DNA of 64,000 nucleotides from Flaveria trinervia (Eukaryota; Streptophyta; Magnoliopsida; Asterales; Asteraceae), in NCBI GenBank assembly GCA_025506515.1, contig CM046444.1, forward strand, positions 120,886,930 through 120,950,929, in the 5' to 3' direction. The position numbers and the translations under genes were made by a program. Below are positions 50,847 to 61,110 of this stretch, piece after piece. Below the pieces are notes generated by a model, which made no database searches, was not told the DNA's origin, and worked only from the letters and a program-made list of their open reading frames with translations. Positions within the stretch are counted from its first letter, which is position 1. The number at the start of each line of letters is the position of its first letter.

Positions 50847-50963
50847 TATTAGAATATATTATTGAATCGTTAGGTTACAATTTATAAAGATCATAGGAAA
50901 CCCTAGAAACCTAACTGGGCCTGTGGGTTTATTCTAATCAAACCCTAATAATATATTTTAATA
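50847..50963. mobile_element. TIR element copy A (117 bp)
   Basis: It starts 'tattagaatatattatt' and ends 'aataatatattttaata', and is flanked by CTTAT on both sides (50842-50846 and 50964-50968). Read in reverse it matches copy B at 54220-54362 through 'gttaggtttctagggtttcc' and 'aaattgtaacctaa', with one terminus shortened. It marks the left edge of the reversed segment. Confidence 0.75.
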
Positions 50964-50968
50964 CTTAT

Positions 50969-53900
50969 CAGGTCTAAAGTGTAATAAAAAAAATTGGGGC
51001 CTAAGGAAAAACAAAAGACTCAGTAGCAAAATATGCATGAAATCAGTAAAAACATCAAGGATAACAACAGTAGAAACTTATATCAGAAAGAACTTGCATA
51101 AGATCATAAGTTGTATCCGTTAAAGCATCAACAGTCAAATTGACAAAGTCAACAGACACAAGATAAGTGCCAAAACTGAAGAACATCTGCCAACAGAAAA
51201 TGCTGACCAAATAATCATGAGCACTAGATGTAGGATCAGCAACAGAATGGCATACAGAATACCATCAAAAACTACAATCTTTGACAGCTAATCAACAGCA
51301 GTAATCACAAGGTCAACAGCATCAAAGTCAAATTGCCATAAGGTCTCAAAATTCCCAACTTAAATTACTAGTAACACGAGCAGCAGAGAAAATAACATCA
51401 GATAAATCAGCTCAAAAAGATATCACAAACATAGTAATTCCATAGAACAAAAGGAACTGATGTGCACTAATGAAACGGAGAAGAAAAAAGAACTCACAGT
51501 GATAAGCCTTTTATAACGTCAAACACACCAAATTGGATACCGAATTGCCTAAATCATCAGAACAAACTAATTTTTTTTAAAACGTCACGAGTCATACATC
51601 CGTTAAACATCAGAACAAGGGGACTAGATGGACATGGCTGTAGCAGAGGTTGCAAGTGTGGAGCACAAAAGAAATTATCTACACTACTTGTAATCCAAGA
51701 TTTATAGCTCAAGGTTGTATCACACGCATGCAGTCCTCCCAGCCATGCCAAGTTACGGGGAATCTCAAATGTTGGTGCGATTTTAACTTCGTAGCATTCG
51801 ATAATCACAGCCTTGGTTGAATAATACGTACTTGATACAGATTATAAAGAATATTAACAACAGTAGCGGAAGCAAGTGAGCCCAACATTTAGAGTAAGCT
51901 AAGTACAAGTTAATAATATTAGTAATTCATTATAAACACAGAGACATGTCAATGAACACACAAACACCACATTAAAGCCATGATCATGGACAGGTTTCAA
52001 GACACTCCATGGTATAAATAAAGTCCAGCATAATCAATGATTTAACGAAAACTACAGCAGAAAAAAATGCAAACAATCGATAAAACATGAGTAATATGAT
52101 GCTATATTTAAGAGCGAAAAGAAGACCTTACAATGATCTTGGATGACATGACATATCAGAACATTCATCCATGGTGCAGTGGTTTTAGATTGCTGATAGA
52201 AAACTCACCAAACAGACGCAGCAGGTACAGAGTTCATTTGCAAGTCGAGTTACCAAGAGAATTTCTAATAACAGGATATGATCCAATCTTCGGTTTAAAA
52301 GACAAAACAACACCCTTTTATTAGCATGGTCAAATGGACATAATATGAAAAAGACATCTCGACATACCAATAGGAAATCAAGTTCGAAACACAATGAATA
52401 GAAAAAAACCAACTTTTTTTAAAAGATGAGATGCATATATGATTTACCATCACAGAATCCCCCTTCAGAAAAAGGAGGATCAAACCGACATAAATGAAAC
52501 AGGGGATGCAAGTTCGGAGCCCAGGAAACCGATGTTTTGATAACTTATACTCCCAACATTTATTTCTCAGGATTGTATCTAGCAATTGCTGTCCTCCGAC
52601 TCTGCGATGCCAAGTTATGAAGGATCACAAGTTTTTAAACGACTTTAACTTGATTGTGTTCAGTAATCACAGCCTTAGTTGAATAGCATGTGCTTGAAAC
52701 AAACTACAAGGTAGAACAACAACAACAGTAGAAGAAGCAAATCAACCCAACATTTAGATTAACACAAGTACAGTTTAATAGTACAAATAAAATCTTCAAA
52801 AAAACACATAACCACCACAATAAAACCTTTGATCATGGGCAGGGTTCGAGACACTCAACGGTACCAAGTCAAGTACAATCCAAGGGTTTAACCAAAAACA
52901 CAGCAGAAGAAAAGATGCACATGATTGATACAATATGAGCAAGCAATGTGATGCGAGCATTCAAGAAGGGAAAGACCTTACAGTGATATCTTGGACGACA
53001 TAACATATTAGAACATTCATCCATACTGCACCAATTTCCAGTTGCTGATAAATATATCACCAAACAGACACAACTGAAGCAGGAACAGAAACAATGCATG
53101 TGCAAGTCCAACTACAAAGAGATACATAATATGAACAATACATCAACTCATCAAGACATACCAACAGGAAAAATTTACAAACTCAAGTTCAGAGCACAAT
53201 GAATTAAAAAACTAAACTTTTCAAAATAAGATGAGACATGGATATGTTTTACCATCAAAGAATCATGAGGATTATACCAACATAGCTGCTATAGACGTTG
53301 CATGTGTGGCGGACAAAATAATAAATTTATATCGCTTATATTTCAAAAATTGTCTCACGGCTGTATTCCCACTTGCCTTCCTCGGATCCTACCATGCCAA
53401 GTTACGAAGAGTCTCGAATCTTGATCCGATATCAACTTTGATGGTATTCAATCATCACAGCCTTAGCTGAAGAATATGAATTTGATATTTTGTAACAGAT
53501 TGCAAAGTAGCAAAAGCTAATCAACCCAACAATCAGAGTACGAGTACAGTTCAATAATACAAGTAAAGTGATAATAATATGTATTTAATATTTTGATACA
53601 TATTGCAAAGTAGAATAACAACAGTAGCAAAAGCTAATCAGCCCAACAATCAGAGTACGAGAAGTACAGTTCAATTATACAAGTAAAGTGATAATAATAT
53701 GTATTTTATATTTTGATACATATTGCAAAGTAGAATAACAACAATAGTAAAAGCTAATCAACCCAACAATCAGAGTACGAGAAGTACAATTCAATTATAC
53801 AAGTAAAGTGATAATAATATGTATTTTATATTTTGATACATATTGCAAGTAGAATAACAACAATAGTAAAAGCTAATCAACCCAACAATCAGAGTACGAG

Positions 53901-54214
53901 AAGTACAGTTCAATTATACAAGTAAAGTGATAATAATATGTATTTTATATTTTGATACATATTGCAAAGTAGAATAACAACAATAGTAAAAGCTAATCAA
54001 CCCAACAATCAGAGTACGAGAAGTACAGTTCAATTATACAAGTAAAGTGATAATAATATGTATTTTATATTTTGATACATATTGCAAAGTAGAATAACAA
54101 CAATAGTAAAAGCTAATCAACCCAACAATCAAAGTACGAGAAGTACAGTTCAATAATACTAGTATCTAAGAGGAAAAAGAAAACCTTACAGTGATATTTT
54201 GAATGACATGACAC
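50969..54214 (-). repeat. Higher-order repeat cluster, reversed segment
   Basis: The same modules as 44640-50846 appear on the opposite strand. M3 ('atgccaagttacg' or 'atgccaagttatg') is at about 51756, 52610 and 53395; M2 ('ccatgatcatggacagg', 'tttgatcatgggcagg') at about 51985 and 52840; M1 ('tcaccaaacagacgcagc', 'atcaccaaacagacacaac') at about 52205 and 53055. The reversed higher-order unit is about 800-850 bases. No coding region was recognised. Confidence 0.8.
53480..54165. repeat. ~120-bp satellite, about 5.7 copies
   Basis: The word 'gataataatatgtattt' recurs with starts of its 'gtattt' at 53581, 53701, 53821, 53940 and 54060, a period of 119-120 bases with near-identical copies. The unit includes 'ttttgatacatattgcaaag', 'aacaacaatagtaaaagc', 'caacccaacaatcagagtac'. 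Related single copies lie between M3 and M2 of the reversed repeat (about 51840-51915 and 52690-52780), so the array is probably a local expansion of that part. Confidence 0.9.
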
Positions 54215-54219
54215 ATAAG

Positions 54220-54504
54220 TATTAGAATATATTATTAGGGTTTGATTAGAATGAACCCACGAGCTCAGTTAGGTTTCTAGGGTTTCCTATAATTTTTATA
54301 AATTGTAACCTAATTGGACTCGTGGGTTCATTCTAATCAAACCCTAATAATATATTTTAATAATCCCCCGCAGTCGTAGCGGAAGAAACCGTACGCTAAG
54401 ACTAGAAAACAAAAAAAACATAAATCAATAATAATTAGATAAACATACTTCGATCGTGTTGACTTGACTTGACATAAATCAAACCATAATAATATATTCT
54501 AATA
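54220..54504. mobile_element. TIR element copy B (285 bp)
   Basis: It starts 'tattagaatatattattagg' and ends 'aataatatattctaata', with terminal inverted repeats of about 26 bases, and is flanked by ATAAG on both sides (54215-54219 and 54505-54509). A longer internal palindrome, with 44-base arms differing at one base (54220-54263 against 54319-54362), lies in its left half. There is no open frame. Copy A is its shortened, inverted relative. Confidence 0.75.
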
Positions 54505-54509
54505 ATAAG

Positions 54510-55130
54510 ATGTCATTATAAGATCTTTTTCTCTTGAATACTCAGATCATGTTTCTCATGTCGTATCTCTTTTGTGCATTATTATTTTTTTCGCTGTGTT
54601 TTTGGTAAACCACCTCTTATTATGCTTGACTTGACATGAGTGTCCTGAATCCTTGATGAAGGTTGTTATTGTTGTGTTTGTGTGTTTGTGTTTTTGGACC
54701 CACTATCTGTTTATTATGGCCTTGTGTTATTGAATAATTCTTCTTGTAGTCTTCTTGTCGACTGATTTGCTTCACCACATCATAACTTTTGTGATTCTAC
54801 TGGTGTTGAAATTTGAAAATCTCATAATCTATTAAACATGTTCTTTCTTGAAATCCCTCGAGATTTGTTGGAAGATTTTAAAGTTATTTTTACTGGTACA
54901 TGATGTGTAACAAATACATATCACTGCTTCAACGGATGTGCTGATTCCAACTTTCCAAGATATCACTGTAAGTTCCTCTCACAAGTTGTATCTATTGTGT
55001 GCATTATTCTTTTGTGCTGTTTTTTGAGGGGTGTAAATGAGTATAACCACCTCTGAGCTCGCTTAGTCAAGAGTTCGGCTCGGTTTGACTTTAAAAAGTT
55101 CGAACTTGAGCTCTGCTCGTTTGTAGTTTA
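54510..55130 (+). repeat. Higher-order repeat cluster, forward remnant
   Basis: The repeat modules return to forward orientation: 'tttctcttgaatactcagatc' (compare 46410), M2 ('gatgaaggttgttattgttg', about 54655) and M1 ('ccaagatatcactgtaagttc', about 54955). Confidence 0.7.
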
Positions 55131-56301
55131 TTTTTAAAGCTCGATTAAGATAACATCTATCCTCCGAAGAATGGTCGTACATTTGTCGTAAAAAAATTGA
55201 ATGTATTCTGTATGTCATAAATGGTGGAAGTAAAGTTTATGAAAGTTTGGTGATGTTACATTCAATGCTTTCGTTAAAATGAGGATGTATTCTATATGCG
55301 GTTAAGATTGGAAAAAAATGTCCCTAATTAACTATTGCGGTGGTGGTAGTGATGATTTTATCTTAAAAAGTTTTATATAAAATATAAGGTTATGTATGTT
55401 ATTAACGTGACTTTTAACTCTGGTTCCCGTTAACTTTAAAACGTTAGGTTCTTACGTGATCTTACGCATCTGCCCCTTCACTTTGTGGGTTTCCAATAAT
55501 GTTTTGATGTTAGCTTTGTTCATAACCTTTCGCCCACGCCCCTTTCAAGATAAGATCTTGCGACAAAGTTTTTAAGTTGATTATTTTTCACTGATTTCTT
55601 ATTATCAATATACATCATTCAATGGTGGCGGAAACTTCATGCCATTAAATTCCAGAGGTGGCTTACGTAGCATTGGTCAATGGTGGCTAAAATTTCATGG
55701 TAATTTATAGGCAATGATTTCAAAATGGTAAGACACATGTTATTTTGGTGTTTTTTATATAAATCTAGTCACAATAGCTCATTCGTGTAGCAAGTTATAT
55801 AGCACAATTTAGCTTCGTTATACATGTCATTTATTTATTTCATATAACACATGATTGCTCATTATGTGTGCTAATTATTGGCATTTGGCACTAGTACTAA
55901 ATCAGTCTACGACTTTAGGTTTAAATTGTCTGTAGATCAGGTCTTTCTTCCCGATGCAACCACCACCACCGTAATAACTTCCGGCGATCTAATTCCGGTG
56001 AAGATCATATACCAACAAAGAAGTCAATGCTGGCGGTCGTACGACGGCAGCACGATGGTTATTCCGATCACCTTCGTGATCTTCACATTGATGCTATCTG
56101 GACCACTGATTACACCTTTCACCGTAGTACTAACCCCAATGTTCACCGGACTCACGGCGGTTATGGTGGTGAATCGGTGATAAATTATCGTCAATCTGGA
56201 TAAGGATGCCCCACATCACTGGTCATAGAAACGAGTGGACGAAAAACAAACACAAAATTGGTGAATTACAACACCACATTGGGTAGAGATAGAAAGAGAC
56301 G
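55131..56301. other. Spacer upstream of the NifU-like gene
   Basis: It holds a partial copy of the 6140-6382 SINE 3' module (about 55138-55197, 'taacatctatcctccgaag' and 'gtcgtacatttg'). The rest is AT-rich, except for a GC-richer stretch at about 55940-56170 containing an open frame (55878-56180) with no recognised domain. The promoter of the 56302 gene must lie here. Confidence 0.5.
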
Positions 56302-57077
56302 ATGGCTACAAGGGTTGCTCACGGCGTCAATCACCACCACCACCACCACCAGCAGCGCCACCAGGTACTACGGCGGCAATGCTTCAGTTTCCACCATGGA
56401 CGGACCTCCATGAACGTGAATGCAGTGACTTCATTTCTGAAACGTTCAATTACGCTGCGAAGGCAAATTAGGGTTCCGAGGTCACCGGTTATCCGTCGAT
56501 TCACTAGAGTTTCTGCATCACTTGACCTAACAGAAGACAATGTGAAGCTGGTTTTAGATGATGCTAGATCAAAGGCAAGTTTCATTCTCAAGTAACGAAT
56601 CATATTTCATATCGGATTATCGATTACATTTAAAACCCTAGATTTGGTCTGATTTTCTGCAGTTTTCACACATATTCGATACTTCAGTTGGAATGACAGG
56701 TAATCTAGCTTTTGATTTCGGTTTCCTTAGATTGAATTTATAGGTTTATAATCTTACTGAAAGCATGGGAATGTGAATTATGAAACAGGAGTTGCAGAAT
56801 TAGCTGAAGTTGATGGGCCATTTGTGAAGATTAGACTCAAGGGTCGATTCTGGCATGAACGTTCTCTGGTATTAGCTAGGCTTGGGAACTATTTGAAGGA
56901 AAGGATCCCTGTAAGTTCATTCCGCTGCGAATTTGCAATATGATATGCGTTGACTGTTAGAAACGTTAATCGTCGATGGTTGGTTTCTCTAATGGTGGAA
57001 ATGCTGTTTTGCAGGAGATACTAGAGGTGGATATTGAAGATGAGAAGCAATTGGATGATAGCCCTGAAAACTTTTGA
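56302..57077 (+). CDS. Plastid-type protein with cysteine-less NifU C-terminal-like domain
   Basis: Four exons: 56302-56574, 56663-56699, 56789-56910, 57015-57077, giving 164 residues. Intron 1 has a GC donor (AAG|GCAAGT) and a normal acceptor; the others are GT-AG. The first 70 residues are rich in His, Arg and Ser with few acidic residues (a His run is followed by QQRH), like a transit peptide to plastid or mitochondrion. The remainder starts LTEDNVKLVLDDARSK and continues ELAEVDGPFVKIRLKGRF, LVLARLGNYLKERIPEIL, EVDIEDE. This order resembles the C-terminal domain of NifU/NFU iron-sulfur scaffold proteins, but the CxxC position reads FWHERS, so it should not carry a cluster. Function unknown; the family link is inference. 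The gene converges with the RCC1 gene 213 bases away. Confidence 0.75.
56575..56662 (+). other. GC-AG intron
   Basis: The donor is AAG|GCAAGT and the acceptor is ctgcag|TTTTC, 88 bases. Splicing joins ...DDARSK to FSHIFDTSVGMTG in frame. Retaining it stops translation after six more residues (ASFILK). No GT donor nearby keeps the conserved frame. Confidence 0.8.
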
Positions 57078-57290
57078 TGTTTTGGAATCAAGATTCATGA
57101 ACACACCACATACCACAATGTTGTAAGCTTTCATCTAACTAGTAACTGATAACCAAGATACTTTTAGAACACATGTTTCATATGTTGAATTCAATATCTC
57201 ATCTTGGTAATTTGTGTTCAATTAGTTACAGTACCTGATCCCAATAGATTGATCAAGCATAAACAATAGATAAGTTATTAACATAACTGT

Positions 57291-59391
57291 TTAGTTGCTA
57301 GTTAGGACCAGAGTATGATCAAACCCTGCGACAGCTTGCAAAACATTAGTACCTTCTGAAAATTCAACCAACATGGGTTCAGTCTCGTCTGCAGAACTAC
57401 CCAGCCCGAGCCGCCCGTTTCTACCACAACCCCATGAAAAAAGCTCTCCATCGGTCATGACAGCAATGGAGTGCACTCGTCCACCTGAAACTGACAACGG
57501 GCTTTCCCCTAAAAGTCCATCAACGGGCAATGGGATGTTTGAGGGACCCACCCTCCCGAGCTGAGAATTCTGACCCCAACCCCATGAATAGACGCCCGAA
57601 ATGCCATTTCCCCCATCTGCTGATGGGATTCGGCATATTGCTAAAGAATGACCCAACCCAGAAGCAACAGAGACAGGGTAGACGCTTATGTCAACCGGAA
57701 GAAACTCCATATCTTGTGTTGATCTACCCAATTGCCCATATGCATTGCTTCCACCACTGAGTAAGGTTCCATCACCTGAAACAAGAACCCAAGATTTGAC
57801 AAATTAGAAAACAAGTAACCAGCTTTAGTCAGATACATGTTTTGAGTAACCTTACTTGTTTAACCCAAAAGAAAACCATCAAAGACTCAAACTAAGGAAA
57901 TCCTTCAAGTTAGACGGTTTCCAGATTCCACATTTTGACGTCTAGGCACCTCATTAAAAAAATTCAAACCTGATCAAAGTTATCAACATGTAAAGCGAAA
58001 TCTTTGAAAGTTAAGTACCTTGGAATGATTTTCTTGATAAGATTTTGTGCAAAATAAGTTAGTTGATAGAAGTGACACGCTCGAGTGTATTAAGTTAAAA
58101 TCAGTAGCCATAGCCTCTAGATATAGAATATCACTCACATCCCACCATGCTATCAAACCCCTATCCGATTACTAGTAGTGATTTTTTAACTACTCAACCG
58201 CAAACCAAATCAAACCAAGAGTGCAAGACAATACAAAGGTCTAACATGACTTACGTAGAAGAACCAAGGTGTGATCAAGCCCACATGACACATCAGCAAC
58301 TTCGACACCATTTAGTTCATCGATTAAACAGGGTTCCCAGATTATGGGCATATCATTCTCCTTATCCATAGCTTCCAGAACCACTTTCTCAGCATCTTCA
58401 AGCTTCAAGCTTGAAGATAGATTAGCCTTTGAATCAAGCGCTGACGCCCCCATAATTCTCCTCTTTCCTAATCTACCATCAGCCGAATATCCCCAACCAA
58501 ACAACCTTCCATCTTTGGTAAGTGCAACAGCATGCCCCCATCCAAATGATACCTGTTCATCACAATATATAAGATGTTTTAAACCGCGATTGAAGAAACA
58601 ATATAATCATATCCTGTAAGCGCTCGAGCCCCTCTAACAGGATCTCACTGTCTCAGATTCAAATCCAGTTTTCACTGGTTTTTTACTCGATATCATATGA
58701 ATGCTTTCAAAATGCAATTACAAACACCCCTAGGTTTAAAGATGATATCCAGAATCATTAATTCTACCTTAAGAATGGTAATTAGACCACCTTAATAATC
58801 TCTTCATCATCAAGAACTTTAATCCTCGAGGGAACAACAGCCTCTGTGACTCCATCTCCAAGCCCTAATTGACCCCTCTTTGATTTCCCCCAAATCCACA
58901 ACGACCCATCAACTCCAATCGCCGCTGATACAACGCCCGATGCAGACACCGATCGAACACCACTCAATTCCATCACTCTCTGTGGCTCGAACCATGATTC
59001 TCTGTCACAAAACGAACACCAATTTAGCATTCAACGTCACAATCAAGCTATGTTTCTGTTTCAGAGATGGTAAAGGGAAATCATACCTAGGGGAATCAAT
59101 GGAACGCCCAAGCTGGTGTTCGACATTCCGGCCCCATGACCAGAGGTGGCCGTCGGAGGTGACGGCGAGAGAGTGGTAGTGGCCGGCGGCGACGGTGGAA
59201 ACGTCGCGAGGTAGGGTGGAGATCGGAGTTGGTTCGTATGCGTCGGAACCGATTCCGGTGACGGTGGTGGGTAGGCCAAGGGCGCCGTGGCTGCCGTCGC
59301 CGAAGCTCATTACGGTGGTGGTGGTGGTGCTCATCCGTTGACGGCCGGCGACGGCGTTGAACGACGCCTTCTTCAATAATCGAAGCATCAT
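57291..59391 (-). CDS. RCC1-repeat protein
   Basis: Four exons in reading order: 59391-59087, 59001-58791, 58552-58255, 57775-57291, all GT-AG, giving 432 residues. The product is a beta-propeller of RCC1 repeats, recognised by recurrent blocks: MSFGDGSHGALGL, HSLAVTSDGHLWSWGRN, SLWIWGKSKRGQLGLG, HAVALTKDGRLFGWGYS, HTLVLLRDGTLLSGGSN, GVYSWGWGQNSQLGRVG, HSIAVMTDGELFSWGCGRNG and a closing HTLVLTSN. About seven blades fill the whole chain. The N-terminus MMLRLLKKASFNAVAGRQR is basic and hydrophobic and may be a mitochondrial presequence. Plant RCC1 proteins include UVR8 and mitochondrial RUG3; I cannot assign this one to a named member. An ATG-adjacent alternative start (second Met) is equally possible. 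Confidence 0.9.
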
Positions 59392-60540
59392 TTGTATACT
59401 GTTTGAGTGTTGATCTCGTCTTGGTGCACATGTATAATATTATTCATAACCTATTATTTATTTTTATCCATATAATTATACTAAAAATATATTTTTTTCT
59501 TTTAATTTTTTTAATTAAATACTAAATTTTTATACCTTCATCATTACATTTTTTCTCTTCTACCCTCACAACAACTTTTAAAAATACTAAAAAAATTATA
59601 ATGGTTGAACAGTAAATTTTTAAATTTACAGATTGAACAGTAATATTTCTCTTTTCTTCACTCACAACCACTCACAACTACCAATAATCATTCCATATAA
59701 TTTAAGGATTACACTCACATACATATACCAAACGGGTTGTGAATGCTCTAGTGTTGATATATAAAATATTATAAAAGTTTTTAAAATTCTACTCATTTTT
59801 AGAGCTTATAATTTCTACATACAAAAATATTTATTAAAAAGTTATACCGTAAAAATAACGTTTTTATGTTTAAAACATGTATAATGTGGATATATAAAAA
59901 ATGATTTTTTCGAGTCATTTCAGTTGATTGTGTAATGTTAGTCAGATCATGGTGTAATATTGGTGAGATCGTTGTTTTTAATGTTAATCATTGTGTTTTT
60001 TATTTGCATTTTTCTAAATAAAATTTTAAATAACACAATGCTAAAAAATTAATTTTTTTGTTTTCGAATTTATTGTATGACTCTGATCAGGTTAGCGTTA
60101 AATTCCCATCAAGCAGCTTATTGTGTCTAATGCTGATCATCAAGTCTAATTCTAGCAATAGTGTTATCCATTGTGTTGAATGTCGATCATCGTATCTAAT
60201 GTTGACTATTGTCTTATACATTGTGTTTTTCTAGAATAATGGTTTTCGGACAAAATGTTGAAAAATATAAGCTTTTTACGTTTTCAAATTATTGTATAAT
60301 TCTCATAAGGTAATTATGTAATCGTTGTCAATTCGGAAGATAACACGATAACCTGATAGAATTACCCAATTACTTAAATAAACTTGATTTTTTTTGTAAT
60401 ATCAATAGTAGTATACATGTTATAAAAATGCTTATTTTTATGCTATGAATTTTATAAATAAAAATAATAATATCGTATGAAACAGTTACGAATGTTAAAA
60501 AAATCGTGAACTTGAGAAGGGACGACATTATCGAAAAACT

Positions 60541-60860
60541 ATTAGTGTTCTTAATAATACTTTACCGTTATTAGATTTTCATAGTTCAAATTCTATGAAA
60601 GTCATTCAAATCAACATGGCTTATAAAAATGTATGGTAATTAATTATCATTAGTATTAACTAATTATAAACAACTGCAATGTTTCATCTGATGTTGTTTA
60701 AGCTAATTAGTGTTCTTAATAATAGTTTACCGTTATTGATTCTCATAGTTGAAATTCTTTAAAAGTCCTTCAAATCCGCATGGCTTATAAAAATTTGTAT
60801 GGTAACTGATTATCATCAATAGTAACTTATCATCAACAACTACGATAAGTTTCAATTATC
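60541..60860. repeat. Tandem pair, ~164-bp unit
   Basis: 'attagtgttcttaataata' begins at 60541 and again at 60705. Both copies continue through 'tttaccgttatt', 'tcatagtt', 'catggcttataaaaat' and 'gattatcat' or 'aattatcat'. Identity is moderate. Confidence 0.8.
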
Positions 60861-61035
60861 ATTATATACAATCATCAAAGTTGCTTCAAAGTTTTGTTTT
60901 TTTTATTGTTTTCTTTTGTTTTCATTTTATAATTTTAAAAATACGATGTTTTGTAAAATTTTGGATTAATAATTGTGACATATTTTTAAAGTATATAAAC
61001 CTTTTTAAAGAAAGAGTAAGAGAAATAAGTTCTAG

Positions 61036-61110
61036 GCTTAATGCTCTACTTACTTACGTCGTTCCTCCGCCTGGGCAACGCGGGTTCGAACCATACACCC
61101 CGCCCCTCCT
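61036..61110 (+). mobile_element. tRNA-like SINE head relic
   Basis: An A-box-like 'ggcttaatgctc' (about 61036) and a perfect B box GGTTCGAACC (61083-61092) are spaced about 45 bases apart. A GC-rich piece follows ('accccgcccctcctccg'). No cloverleaf can be drawn, so it is not a tRNA gene. Ends and TSD are unclear. Confidence 0.4.

Noticed and set aside
46835..54165. CRISPR array
   Set aside because: The tandem units are far too long, diverge along their whole length and sit in a plant nuclear genome.
55878..56180. 100-codon frame upstream of the NifU-like gene
   Set aside because: Its composition looks unbiased and no domain or splice partner was found; the region is more likely promoter or spacer.
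61036..61110. tRNA gene
   Set aside because: It has a B box but no cloverleaf can be drawn.
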